Assembly: GCA_910586225.1 (NCBI GenBank)
Contig: CAJUIL010000014.1
Coordinates: 24,935-88,934, forward strand
Source of the DNA: an uncultured Eubacterium sp.
Lineage (GTDB): Bacteria > Bacillota > Clostridia > Lachnospirales > Lachnospiraceae
Length of the DNA stretch: 64,000 nucleotides
Reading direction: 5' to 3'
The notes under the pieces were generated by a model, which saw only the letters and a list, made by a program, of their open reading frames with translations, had not been told where the DNA came from and searched no databases. Made by a program: the position numbers and the translations under genes. This document shows positions 26,133 through 35,598 of this stretch, piece after piece (the stretch's first letter is position 1; each line of letters opens with the position of its first letter).

Positions 26133-27425
26133 TTAGTTTCTTGCTACCCGTCTTTCCAGCCGCCTCTGCTTTATTTTCTTGATCTTGTCCATACCGCTGC
26201 CCTGTCCGAAATACAAAGCGACGGAAGATAAGATCATCAAAACGACTGTATAGACAAAACTCATCGCCCTGGCATCCACAGATGCGGATTCATCGGACGC
26301 TGCTTTGATCACAACCGACATGACCATCGGGAAGATTACCGGAAGGATCACCTTGCGCATCGTAGTAAACGCGCCTGCACCCATGCATTTTGCTGCTTCC
26401 TCCAAGTCGCCGTCCAGCGAGAAGAACGCCGCTTTGATCATCCGGCAGGAAAACGGCAGTTTAATCACCGTATAGCCAATCAATAAGATCACGGTCGTTC
26501 CTACAAGCACTTTGTTGAAGATCAGCGGATTTTTATCGCCATAAGCTACAGTAAGTCCTAACGCGATCAATGTGCTCGGCAAAAGCCATGGAATCAGCAC
26601 GCCGTATTCAAACAATACATTCAGCTTGTTTTTGGACTTCTGTACAAACCGGACGCAGATCACCGAGACTGCCGCCCTTTTCGATTTTACTGAAAACAGA
26701 CAGCACCCCGCCGATAATGACCGGAGCCGCCATAGCGCCATATCCAGCTCTTGGTAAATACGCTCGCCATCCTTTTCCATCCACGCCATATCAATACGCA
26801 CAAGGTCGAAAACCGTTTCCTGTCCCGCCTGCATCTTCGATACCATTCTGCGCAGCTCATCATAAGGCACTTCAATAACCTTGACATCAATGCCGGACTG
26901 CTTTTTAAACAGCGGCAGAAGCCTTCGAATCGCTTTGCTTGTCGCATTTTTGACCGATAACAGGCGCAAGGTTTCTTTTGCCATATGCAGGCTGTCAACA
27001 TCTTCATCAGACCTTGCAATTACCGCATCAAACGAATCTGCCGCATACAGCACGTCAAACGCCCTGTTAAATTTCATAGGATCCGTTGCTGCGAAAACCT
27101 CAAAATAGCAGCCTTCACTCTCAAACACTTCCGATACCGCTTCTATAAACCTTTTGTCATCTGTAAAGCTAACATCCTCGCATAATACCGCGATATTTTT
27201 GTTCCCATCCCGCACGCATTTTTCCGCGATCTCCTTGCCTGCCCTCGCATAGTCAAACGTCGCAAACACAGAATGCTTCGGAAATCCCTTCACATATCTG
27301 TCCAGCATCATGATCCGCGTCCCTTCCGGAACCGACGCCTTATTTTTCAACAGCGAGCTTACAAGGATCACCGCTGTCGGATTACGGGAAAGCGCCTTGC
27401 TTAACAGCCTATATCTGTTACTCAT
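26133..27425 (-). pseudogene. Composite remnant: LacI-like sensor / solute-binding protein / ABC permease fused in one frame
   Basis: One 430-codon frame joins pieces of different proteins. Residues 1-160 resemble the periplasmic-binding-type effector domain of LacI regulators without the HTH. About 165-228 resemble the N-terminal lobe of an extracellular solute-binding protein (FKKQSGIDVKVIEVPYDELR). About 275-400 are part of an iron/polyamine-type ABC permease with the EAA-loop-like segment LEEAAKCMGAGAFTTMRKVI. Between residues 229 and 272 the sense frame changes: another frame encodes the expected MAAPVIIGGVLSVFSKIE. So a deletion plus frameshifts fused a transporter operon into one nonfunctional ORF. 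Confidence 0.7.
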
Positions 27426-27428
27426 TGT

Positions 27429-28244
27429 CTAAAATTTTCCACCCCCTCCTCCATGTGTTGCGCCGGAAGATGATCTGTGTGTGGAAGAACCGCCCGTACG
27501 TTCCTTATCCTTCGGTCTTTCTCTGCGTTCCATATGCCGATATAAAAACATATCTTTTTCTTTCGTCAGCCTCATACTGTTCTCTGCAACATAACTGCCT
27601 GCCGCCGACTGACTGTACACAGACTTTAGCCTGCTTCTCATCGTTTCTGCCACTATGAGCGAAATCAAAAAACCTGCACCAAAAGCAATCATAAAATATT
27701 TAAAAAACGCAAACGGTTTTTTTGGAAGATGCCCGTTATCATATACCTTTCCCGCTCGTGCCTGCGTCAGATAATCATCACACAGCCGGGCAAATACCGT
27801 AAACGCTGCCGCATATTCCCCCTTCTTTAGATCACTTAGAAACTGTTCTGACATATACTTAAGGCCTGCGTCTGTTACTGCTGTGATCCCAAATCCGCTC
27901 GTTGTTATATACCAATCTCGTTCTTCCATACTGATCAAAAAAAGTATCCCGTCTTTGTCATCACCAAAACCGTAACCTTTCTGATCGTAGAGATCGTCGG
28001 CGTATTCCACCGCAGATTTTCCTTGCAACGATTTTCTTGTGGCTACTACAATATCCGCCTGCTGCCTTTTACTGATCTCGTCGAGCAGCTCCAACAGCTG
28101 GGCTTCCTCGGCGTCTGTAAGCAGATCCGCCTGATCCGTAAGCCTTGGCCCTGCGTCCTTAGCAGCAAATACCGGACATAGGAAAGCAACCGACAGTAAT
28201 AGAGCCAAACATACGATATACCATCTCTTTTGTATCCTTTGCAT
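27429..28244 (-). CDS. ydjH: TPM-domain membrane protein (YdjH/YgcG type)
   Basis: 271 aa from the ATG at 28244, which has GGAGGAGAG upstream. A signal peptide (about 1-25) precedes a TPM domain (LTDQADLLTDAEEAQLLELL, then GYGFGDDKDGILFLIS and YITTSGFG), one membrane helix (about 180-200) and a Ser/Gly-rich tail ending GGGGGKF. It is the third gene of a unit with a zinc-ribbon membrane protein and an SPFH protein, matching the order of B. subtilis ydjI/ydjG/ydjH partners in the membrane-stress response. Gene symbol by analogy. Confidence 0.82.
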   Translation of the reverse strand: MQRIQKRWYIVCLALLLSVAFLCPVFAAKDAGPRLTDQADLLTDAEEAQLLELLDEISKRQQADIVVATRKSLQGKSAVEYADDLYDQKGYGFGDDKDGILFLISMEERDWYITTSGFGITAVTDAGLKYMSEQFLSDLKKGEYAAAFTVFARLCDDYLTQARAGKVYDNGHLPKKPFAFFKYFMIAFGAGFLISLIVAETMRSRLKSVYSQSAAGSYVAENSMRLTKEKDMFLYRHMERRERPKDKERTGGSSTHRSSSGATHGGGGGKF

Positions 28245-28255
28245 CCTCTCTCCTC

Positions 28256-29341
28256 CTATATCATCCACATGATGTAGAAAAGAATATACAGCACCGCACC
28301 TGTGATCCCTGTAAGTCCAAGCAGCCATTTCAGGTACGCAGCCTTATCAAGCGGCAGATCTCCCGCCATTTTCCCGCTTTGACCATTCATGGCAAAAAGA
28401 TAATTTTGTCCGTTCCATGTCGTACTCAGCAGCCAAACCGGAAATAGTGCATATTTTACTTTGCCATTGTGCAGCCGGATGCTTCCTGACTCTTTCCTGA
28501 CAGTTGCATAACCGCGCACCGTTGCGTCAAAAGCCTCCTGCGCGCTTTTTTGGATCCGCTCATTGGCGCGCCCGATGCTTTCTTTACTATCCACATCATA
28601 TTTGTCCGCCAGATAGCCTGCCAGATACGCAGTCTGAAAATCCACCGCTTTTGAAAAATCAAAAGGCTCCAGTGATTCCATTAAATCATCGGCCATTTTT
28701 GTCGAACCGTCTACCGGAACGTGCTTAAATTCCATGCTTCCGCCCCTGCTGACATGATAATAATCTGTTTCGGTATAAAAATACCTGCTGTCGCTCCATG
28801 TCCGGACTTTGGTTGCCTTGTAGCGCATATCTACATCGGCTCCGGCATCAAACAGCCAAAACGGAACATATACGCCTTTTACCTCATTCACATGGTTTTC
28901 GTCTTTAAATGCTTTTGGAAGCAGCCGTTTGCCGGCATAAAAATTGGATAGCGCCTGTTTTGCGGCTTTTTTATCCAACTGAAACGGTATCACATGATCC
29001 GGCCTTCGCGCGCCTGCAAACTGTCCCATCATAACTACCGGATTTCCGCAAAACGGGCAGGATGTAGCCGCCGTATTTTCATCACACGCAATCTCCCCGC
29101 CGCAAGATCCGCAGACATAAGAACGCAGACCATCTGCCTCGCCGTCCTGCCATTCGCTTGCGGCAGCCTCTTCCCATTTCAGTTCATCTGGCTGATCGTT
29201 TTTCAGCTCGCTGTCATAGCCTGCCAGCGTTGCCACCTCAAATTCCGTATCGCAGTATGGACACTTCATTTTCTGCGACGTACTGTCAAAAGCAATGGCA
29301 CCGCCGCAGCACGGACATTTATATTCTTGTATTGCTGCCAT
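28256..29341 (-). CDS. ydjG: Zinc-ribbon membrane protein (YdjG type)
   Basis: 361 aa. Two N-terminal zinc ribbons (CPCCGG...CPYC and CGSCGG...CPFC, within residues 1-100) are followed by a beta-rich domain, and one or two C-terminal membrane helices (about 335-360). This layout matches YdjG, which together with YdjH anchors the SPFH protein YdjI to the membrane in B. subtilis. It lies between those two partner genes here. The role is inferred from that system. Confidence 0.85.
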   Translation of the reverse strand: MAAIQEYKCPCCGGAIAFDSTSQKMKCPYCDTEFEVATLAGYDSELKNDQPDELKWEEAAASEWQDGEADGLRSYVCGSCGGEIACDENTAATSCPFCGNPVVMMGQFAGARRPDHVIPFQLDKKAAKQALSNFYAGKRLLPKAFKDENHVNEVKGVYVPFWLFDAGADVDMRYKATKVRTWSDSRYFYTETDYYHVSRGGSMEFKHVPVDGSTKMADDLMESLEPFDFSKAVDFQTAYLAGYLADKYDVDSKESIGRANERIQKSAQEAFDATVRGYATVRKESGSIRLHNGKVKYALFPVWLLSTTWNGQNYLFAMNGQSGKMAGDLPLDKAAYLKWLLGLTGITGAVLYILFYIMWMI

Positions 29342-29379
29342 TTTCTTTCCTCGTAACTTCCTGTTTTTTCATGGATGCT

Positions 29380-30684
29380 CTATTTTATATCATTCTCATC
29401 AAATTTATCGCCGCATTCCGGGCAGAACTTTGGCGGATGCGCAGAATCCTGCGGTTCCCATCCACACTTATCACATCGATAGAGCGGCGTACCCGCTGGT
29501 TTCTTAGAACCACAGTTCTGACAGAACTTTCCCTTATTTAACGTACCGCAGGAGCAAGTCCATCCGGCGCCGTTTACTGGTTTTGCAGCGCCGCATTCCG
29601 GACAGAAATTGCCGGATGCCGACGCTCCGCACGCACATCTCCATGCTTCCGTCTGCGCCTGCTGCTGTCCTGTCTGCTGCCCCATCACAAACAAATTTTG
29701 TGCATTCATGCCGCCTCCCGCATTCATCGCCATGCCCATGCCTACAAAACCATTCATCGCTCCGGCAGGATTAGCCGCTGCTGCTTTCATAGCATCTGCC
29801 TGCGCACCTGCCAAAGTAGCCGCTGCCATATTCGGATTTTGCATCACAGCTGTACGCTGAAGCTGTTTGATCATCTCTGCGTCTTCTTCCGGCAGGGTTA
29901 CCGAACCAAGCGCAATGCTGACCACCTTTAATCCCCGCAGCTCCTCCCATTTCGCCGAAAGCGCGGCGTTCATCGCCTGTTCCAGTTCTGTCGTATGCAA
30001 AACGATCTGATTTGGGCGCATCTCCATCGCAGATAGTCTGCCAAACGCAGGCTGTAAAGCACTGATAAATTCCGTTTTTAACTGGCTTTCTAATTCATCA
30101 CGCGTATAATCCTCCTGCACATTGCCGCAGACATTCGCGTAAAACAGCAATGGATTCGTTATTTTATACGAATATACCCCAGAACATCGAATGGAAACAT
30201 CCACATCCAATCCGATTTTTGAATCTACCACACGAAAAGGGATCGGATTCGGCGTACCAAATTTATTGTCTGTCAGCTCCTTTGTATTAAAATAATACAC
30301 ACGCTGATCCTTGCCGGTATCTCCGCCATATGTAAAACGCTTGCCAATCGTCCGAAACGTCTCTAAAATCCCTTTGGAAAGTCCGCCTGTAAAAATACTC
30401 GGCTCCGTAGACATATCATACCGAAACTCTCCTGGTTCCGCACATACCTCAACCACTTTTCCCTGTTCTACAATGATCATGCACTGACCATCAGCTACCG
30501 CAATCCCGCTTCCGTTTGAAATAATGTTGTCATTCCCTTTTTTATTTGAAGAACGAGAGACTGTGCGTTTGCGTCCTTTTGTAACCATAACATCTTTTTC
30601 CATCGCGTCGCAGTAAAAAAACTCCTTCCACTGATCCGCAAGCGTTCCGCCCAATGCGCCCACTCCTGCTTTGATAAGTCCCAT
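29380..30684 (-). CDS. ydjI: SPFH-domain protein with C-terminal zinc ribbons (YdjI type)
   Basis: 434 aa. An SPFH/band-7 domain (about 50-270; YYFNTKELTDNKFGTPNPIP is diagnostic for the YdjI branch) precedes an Ala/Met/Gln-rich linker and three C-terminal zinc ribbons (CACGASASGNFCPECG, CSCGTLNKGKFCQNCG, and a rubredoxin-like CDKCGW...CPECG). It forms membrane-associated assemblies that help stabilise the envelope under stress. It leads the three-gene unit with the YdjG- and YdjH-type genes. No pspA homologue is next to it. Confidence 0.9.
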   Translation of the reverse strand: MGLIKAGVGALGGTLADQWKEFFYCDAMEKDVMVTKGRKRTVSRSSNKKGNDNIISNGSGIAVADGQCMIIVEQGKVVEVCAEPGEFRYDMSTEPSIFTGGLSKGILETFRTIGKRFTYGGDTGKDQRVYYFNTKELTDNKFGTPNPIPFRVVDSKIGLDVDVSIRCSGVYSYKITNPLLFYANVCGNVQEDYTRDELESQLKTEFISALQPAFGRLSAMEMRPNQIVLHTTELEQAMNAALSAKWEELRGLKVVSIALGSVTLPEEDAEMIKQLQRTAVMQNPNMAAATLAGAQADAMKAAAANPAGAMNGFVGMGMAMNAGGGMNAQNLFVMGQQTGQQQAQTEAWRCACGASASGNFCPECGAAKPVNGAGWTCSCGTLNKGKFCQNCGSKKPAGTPLYRCDKCGWEPQDSAHPPKFCPECGDKFDENDIK

Positions 30685-30850
30685 AAAAATCTCCCTTCTG
30701 TATTTTATCTTTATTTTGCTTGTTGCTGGTAATCGTTACATAGGTTACATTATAATATGAAATGCCTATTTTTTCAATTAGGATTGCAGACACGAAAAAA
30801 AGACTATCTTATCACTTTGCATAACGGCTCAAAACCGCCCATATTTTTTC

Positions 30851-30878
30851 TTGAAAACAGGTGGCAGTCTAATATAAT
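30851..30878 (+). promoter_or_regulatory. Promoter, copy 1 of a repeated promoter module
   Basis: TTGAAA - 16 bases - TATAAT inside a 43-base block nearly identical to 32741-32783. It points into the decayed stretch at 30894-31197. Confidence 0.65.
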
Positions 30879-30893
30879 ATAGAAAAAACGAGG

Positions 30894-31197
30894 ATGGATG
30901 TGGGGGAGCTTGAAAAACTTCGTGGACATGACTGCGAAACAAAGTCATTCAAACGGCTGGCATTTCCTGATCCGGTACAAAGACGGGAGCATCCCGTCAG
31001 TTGCAGAAGCATACCGCAGCATACGTGGTTATGGCGGATCAAACAGCCTGGATGGTACAATAGCCAGGGAATACCCAAGAAAAGGGAAAGTAAACAAAAA
31101 CTGCATATGGAATGGGTTACAGCCTGACGCCGGAAATAGAAGAAACGCAGGAAAAAACAGAAAAACCAAAATGCTCGCTTTCCAGTGGCCACAGTAA
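30894..31197 (+). pseudogene. Possible decayed transposase fragment
   Basis: Two overlapping frames carry protein-like sequence. One has NGWHFLIRYKDGSIPSVAEA, which resembles a segment seen in DDE transposases of Clostridia; the other frame may continue it. No frame holds a full domain and no reliable start is present. The region 30685-31452 otherwise holds no clear gene. Confidence 0.35.
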
Positions 31198-31248
31198 ACG
31201 CAAGATTTCTCACTTCGGATATCTATCTTTGACAAAGGAAATTTTACA

Positions 31249-31347
31249 ATGACAAGAGCCGAAAAAAGATATGAGAAGAAAAAGTTTGGAAAAGATTTTG
31301 CCTCTTTCTGCCAGATTCCGCATCGGGTTAAAAAACAGCTCAAATAA
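31249..31347 (+). CDS. Possible small basic peptide gene
   Basis: 32 codons (MTRAEKRYEKKKFGKDFASF and 12 more residues) with AAAGGAAA upstream. Its last codons form the left arm of a strong terminator, which is unusual but possible. The peptide is strongly basic. It might be a remnant rather than a gene. Confidence 0.3.
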   Translation: MTRAEKRYEKKKFGKDFASFCQIPHRVKKQLK

Positions 31348-31367
31348 AAGAACTGTTTTTTAACCCG
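31324..31367 (+). terminator. Rho-independent terminator
   Basis: Perfect 15-bp stem (CGGGTTAAAAAACAG and complement) with a 14-base loop, followed by AATAAAAAAT on the plus strand; U-run is weak but the stem is long. Confidence 0.7.
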
Positions 31368-31452
31368 AATAAAAAATAACGAAAGCAGCTTTCAATGCTG
31401 CGATTGCCGTAAAACCGTTTCCTTTCTCCGAAACATATGCTACAATGCTGTT

Positions 31453-32613
31453 ATGAAAGTACATGAACTGAGTTTTTATTCAAAATTTCAATGCGCAATG
31501 GGAAGCTGCCCCAACACTTGCTGCCATGGCTGGCAGATTGTATTAGATCATGACACGGTGCAAAAATATATGGAAAAAAAGGGCCGTCAGGGTCTTTGGC
31601 TGCGTAGCAGCCTCACAAGCCATAACGGGGCGATCCTGTTTAAAGGTTCAAGAAGAAAGTGTCCGTTTCTGTCAAAAGACCTGCTTTGCAAGATCCAGCT
31701 TTCCCTTGGCGAAGAATATCTCTCTGACGTATGCCGCATTTTCCCTCGTCAGAGAATAAACTATGGATATTTTGCCGAAGAGTCGCTTTTTCTTGCATGT
31801 CCACAGGTTTGCAGGTTATTTTTAAACAACTTGGATCATTTATGCTATAAAACGACAGACCGGAACGTATCCTACGCAAAATCCGGAACGAATGACGACG
31901 CCGAATATTTGCAGGAATTAGTGGAAATCCGTCTTGCGTTAACGGAGCAGATTATGAATCATCCCCTGCCGCGTCCCATGCTTTACACAGGACTGCTATC
32001 TTACGCAAAAGCTCTGCAGCAGTCTTATATTGCAAACTATGCTCTATCAGACGGTTCAAAAAGTTCTTACTTTAGCAAACCGGTGCACACGGATCTTGCC
32101 GCCCATATCCGGGAAGCGGACACTCCTTTTATCATACCGCATGATATTACTTACGCGATGCTGACCGGCAGTTTTTATCACATCTTTTTAAAGATGGTCT
32201 CACCGTTTTTATATAGCCTATGCCGGACATACCTGAAAGAATTTAAATGGCTGACATCCGCCAAAGGAGATACAAAGCTCAGTGTGCTTTTGGAGCAGCT
32301 GCATGTCCATCATCCGAATACGGAACGCATTTTGCGCGGATATCTGACTTACTATCTGCTGGAAAAATTTCTGACCGTTTATGAAGACTACAGCTTTCTT
32401 CACAACATTGCCACAGGAATTATGCACACCCATCTGCTGGAACTGTTTTTTGCTCTTTACCATGAGAAAAATCACCGCCTGACAGACGACGATATCATCC
32501 GGATTATTACCGTTTATAACCGCAGAGGGAGACATAATGATGAAATTGAAACGGAAATGTATGAAAAGCTAAAGCGTTTTTTAGACGCGCCGGCAGGAAA
32601 ACAGCGCCCATAA
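31453..32613 (+). CDS. FliB-family lysine N-methylase-like protein (CxxxCxxCC type)
   Basis: 386 aa. The N-terminal cysteine cluster (CAMGSCPNTCCHGW, then CPFLSKDLLCKI, CRIFPRQ and ACPQVCR) is the signature of the FliB/YkgJ group, which binds an Fe-S cluster or metal and includes flagellin lysine methylases of Salmonella. No flagellar genes are near, so the substrate here may be another surface protein. A TACAAT box ends only seven bases before the ATG and there is no Shine-Dalgarno site, so the mRNA may be leaderless. Confidence 0.8.
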   Translation: MKVHELSFYSKFQCAMGSCPNTCCHGWQIVLDHDTVQKYMEKKGRQGLWLRSSLTSHNGAILFKGSRRKCPFLSKDLLCKIQLSLGEEYLSDVCRIFPRQRINYGYFAEESLFLACPQVCRLFLNNLDHLCYKTTDRNVSYAKSGTNDDAEYLQELVEIRLALTEQIMNHPLPRPMLYTGLLSYAKALQQSYIANYALSDGSKSSYFSKPVHTDLAAHIREADTPFIIPHDITYAMLTGSFYHIFLKMVSPFLYSLCRTYLKEFKWLTSAKGDTKLSVLLEQLHVHHPNTERILRGYLTYYLLEKFLTVYEDYSFLHNIATGIMHTHLLELFFALYHEKNHRLTDDDIIRIITVYNRRGRHNDEIETEMYEKLKRFLDAPAGKQRP

Positions 32614-32743
32614 GGCAGAATGCAGGCAGGCCCGGCCCTGAGCGCCGTCCTGCTTAGAGTGTGTCTTAAAATTGATGGTATTTATGGTAAGCGTGCTGAT
32701 TTAATTTTATGCAGATGGTATCCTATGATTATATATTTGAGTC

Positions 32744-32771
32744 TTGAAAATAGGTGACAATCTGATATAAT
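32744..32771 (+). promoter_or_regulatory. Promoter, copy 2, in front of the 63-aa gene
   Basis: TTGAAA - 16 bases - TATAAT within a block nearly identical to the one at 30849-30890. It lies 30 bases before the start codon of the small gene at 32801 and is a convincing sigma-A-type promoter. Confidence 0.8.
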
Positions 32772-32800
32772 ATAGAAAAAATGCAAGGAAGGGTGATCGT

Positions 32801-32992
32801 ATGCCAAGTAACGGTGAAATTGTAAGAGATACCGTTGATCAGTTTCAGAAAGTGCAAGCACATATGAAAAATGCAAAAGAAGAGAATGCAGTTAAAACAT
32901 ATGAAGGTTTGAAAAATGATTATTTATCATTAAAAGCAGTATTAACTTCTTTGGGTGTTAATCTTACTGATATTGATAAGATTAAGGAATAG
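32801..32992 (+). CDS. Small helical protein, 63 aa
   Basis: Starts with ATG after AAGGAAGGGTGATC. The protein is charged and predicted helical (MPSNGEIVRDTVDQFQKVQA, then LKNDYLSLKAVLTSLGVNLT). It has its own promoter and a terminator 57 bases after its stop, so it is a free-standing gene. Family and role are not recognised. Confidence 0.7.
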   Translation: MPSNGEIVRDTVDQFQKVQAHMKNAKEENAVKTYEGLKNDYLSLKAVLTSLGVNLTDIDKIKE

Positions 32993-33048
32993 GAGGCGAG
33001 AGAGATTTCACCGGTATCAGAAGCAAAGAAGCAGTATTTGAAAAGATG

Positions 33049-33080
33049 GAGCGTGAACCATGATACGCTCTATTTTTTTT
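33049..33080 (+). terminator. Rho-independent terminator of the 63-aa gene
   Basis: Stem GAGCGT/ACGCTC with a ten-base loop followed by TATTTTTTTT. The following stretch to 33284 has a 63-codon minus-strand frame (33070-33261) that I cannot support as a gene. Confidence 0.85.
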
Positions 33081-33284
33081 GAGCCAGAAACAAGACACCC
33101 GGCATCCCGAAATTTTCTGTATGATTCCTGTAAATTCCAAATATTGCAAATAACAGGAAATCCACCAACGGGATTCCCTTGTTATCGCCCTGCGTCACAA
33201 AATCCACTGACGATGCGCCGTCCGGTTTCGTATCGTAATTACCAGCCAGCGCGGTCATCATTTTTTCTGAATGCGCAATCTGTT

Positions 33285-35579
33285 TTAGTTTTCATCCTGC
33301 CCCAGCGCTGCACGATAATTTTTTCCATGCTCATAGAATTCATTTTGCATACTGACGCTCGTCGGCAAGCCGGACATCCACTTCGCTTCTTCCGTAAGCA
33401 CAGCCGCGTCTGTACCTTGCACCGGATTTAACGCGATCCCATCATACAAGTATATTCCATTTACGAAAAATGGTTCGTCCTCGACATAAAAAATATTTAC
33501 ATAACCGTACATAGCGACCACCGACTGATCCAGCATACAATAAGAAATCTCAGAGTTGTAGTCTCCGGTCTGCCATTCGTATAACCGGAAAAACCCCATC
33601 CTCCTGCCGTCCATCGCAGGCGCATCCCCCAGTTTTTCTATCGCCTGCCGTCCCGCTTTCATGATAGGGAGCAGATATTTTGCCATACGCTCCCAAGAAA
33701 CGCGCTCTTTGTATATCCCGCTGCCGGAAGGATCAATAATTTTCATAATCTCCTCATACTGCTGCCCATACACTTCCGCCTGAGAGCGATCCGTTAGGAT
33801 CGTACGATAAAGCTGGTATGCAAAACGCATCTGAGATGCAAGCAAATACATCTGCTCACAGACCGCATCGCGGTATTCTTCCAGGCTGATCGCCTGGTCA
33901 CCGTACAGGCTCTGCAAAATACACAGATTCTGATACTTCGTACTCATATCGCAGCTTTCATCCACAAGACTGTCCAGGAAATATAAACGCCCCTCCAGCT
34001 CCTCTACAGCTGCTCTGGCATCTGTCACGCATTGCAGACAAGCATCGCTGATCGATTCATTCATATCGGCCATATTTTTGTAATAAACATCGCTGGCGTC
34101 GATCATGCCAGAGGCCGCAAGACTAAAAAACAGTCCGCCCGGAATATATTTTGCAATTTTTCCAACTGCATAATTCAGCTGATTATTTTCTTGCACCCAC
34201 TCGCTGCCCGCCATATCGTACTGGGCTTCAAAATTTTTGATAGAATAGTTCCTGACAGCCTGACAGTCTGAGTCAATCTGCCAAATCTGCTTCCGATATC
34301 CGCTAAGCGGCTCTAACAGCTTTTCCCCTACATCCCGAATACCCTGAAAAACCTCAAACGCAGTATCATATTCTGCAATCTTCGCCTTTAACTGTTCTGC
34401 CTGCTGCGCCAGTGTGCCGGCAGGTTCCGCTTCATCCTCCGTAACTTCCGGCAGCTCCATGCCAATAGCTTCTACTACATCTTCCGGCACATCGAATGAA
34501 CTTTCCATACACTGCTTTTGATCCAGCATCGCAATCATGACCTCGTTGCGCACATACTGCCGATACACTGTTTCCATTTTCTCATAGCACTGTTTCCAGT
34601 CGAAATCAGCTCCTTCGCCAGAAACGCCCAGCTCCTCCAAGATATTGCCAAACTGGGAGTATTGATACATCATCTCTCCCATATCCTCGGACGACACCTG
34701 GCTTTTCTCCAGAAAAGCCGCTATTTCCTGCGTAGAATCCTGCGCGCTTTCCGACAGCTGCGATAAAAGAGCCGTGGGGGTCTTATCATAATCCAAAACC
34801 CCGCTGATCTCCCCGATCAACCCGCCCGCCATCTCATCTGCCAGATCTTCATAAGATGCGCCTTCCAGCAACCCTTTTGCCGCGCTTGCCAGCCCTCCGG
34901 TCGTTTGATCCAAAATAGAAAGCGCATACTTTTGCGGTATCTCCTGAATTGCTGCCGTAACGCCATTTGTTACAGAATCCGCCGCACTGCTTAAAGCGTC
35001 TGTCAGGCTGCCGCTGGATCTGAATGCCTCCAACGATCCGGAAACCCCGTTTCTCAAGATCTCACGCACATCGTCATTCGCAATCTCCGACAGGATACTG
35101 TCTGTAACCGTATCTGTAATCAAATCCTTATATTCGCCGATCGCCGCATCCACGGCGCCGCCGGACGAAAAGCCGTCTGGAACCTCCACGCCGATGCTCC
35201 CCATTACAAGCGTTTTCATCTCCACTGCTAAAAGCGTATTCTCCTGATAGCATCGGAGCATTTCACTCTGGATCAATTCTTCCAAAGACAGATCTGTGAT
35301 CTCTTTTAACGTATCCTGACATCGCTGCGCTGCTTCCCTCTGCTGCCTATAACCGGACATCTGTATTTCCAGCTTTGCTTTCAGCTTTGCAAGATCCGTT
35401 TTTGATATCTCATCTACCCGGCGCAATCCCTCCGCCTCATCCGGCTGCGCCTCCCTGACGCCCGCTTCCTGCTGCTTGTCTTCCACAGCTGTCTTATGAC
35501 AGCCTGCTATGGGAAATGTGAGGATAAAAACCGTAACAAGCAGAATAACAGGCAGAAAACATTTGTTATTTCTGTTCAT
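33285..35579 (-). CDS. Large lipoprotein of unknown function
   Basis: 764 aa from the ATG at 35579, which has GGGGGTAGG upstream. A lipoprotein signal ends TFPIAGCH (about residue 28). The rest is acidic, Gln- and Ala-rich and mostly helical with several likely coiled-coil stretches (residues 50-130 and 350-620), then a small beta-rich C-terminal part (about 640-740). No known domain is recognised. It follows another lipoprotein gene by 19 bases, so both probably form one surface complex. Confidence 0.75.
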   Translation of the reverse strand: MNRNNKCFLPVILLVTVFILTFPIAGCHKTAVEDKQQEAGVREAQPDEAEGLRRVDEISKTDLAKLKAKLEIQMSGYRQQREAAQRCQDTLKEITDLSLEELIQSEMLRCYQENTLLAVEMKTLVMGSIGVEVPDGFSSGGAVDAAIGEYKDLITDTVTDSILSEIANDDVREILRNGVSGSLEAFRSSGSLTDALSSAADSVTNGVTAAIQEIPQKYALSILDQTTGGLASAAKGLLEGASYEDLADEMAGGLIGEISGVLDYDKTPTALLSQLSESAQDSTQEIAAFLEKSQVSSEDMGEMMYQYSQFGNILEELGVSGEGADFDWKQCYEKMETVYRQYVRNEVMIAMLDQKQCMESSFDVPEDVVEAIGMELPEVTEDEAEPAGTLAQQAEQLKAKIAEYDTAFEVFQGIRDVGEKLLEPLSGYRKQIWQIDSDCQAVRNYSIKNFEAQYDMAGSEWVQENNQLNYAVGKIAKYIPGGLFFSLAASGMIDASDVYYKNMADMNESISDACLQCVTDARAAVEELEGRLYFLDSLVDESCDMSTKYQNLCILQSLYGDQAISLEEYRDAVCEQMYLLASQMRFAYQLYRTILTDRSQAEVYGQQYEEIMKIIDPSGSGIYKERVSWERMAKYLLPIMKAGRQAIEKLGDAPAMDGRRMGFFRLYEWQTGDYNSEISYCMLDQSVVAMYGYVNIFYVEDEPFFVNGIYLYDGIALNPVQGTDAAVLTEEAKWMSGLPTSVSMQNEFYEHGKNYRAALGQDEN

Positions 35580-35598
35580 AAATCCTACCCCCCCTGCA

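Noticed and set aside
32640..32680. Possible insertion-sequence end (GAGTGTGTCTTAAAA)
   Set aside because: Only one such end is seen, with no partner inverted repeat or transposase nearby.
33070..33261. 63-codon minus-strand frame
   Set aside because: Overlaps a terminator, no RBS and no recognised family; possibly a remnant but not supportable.
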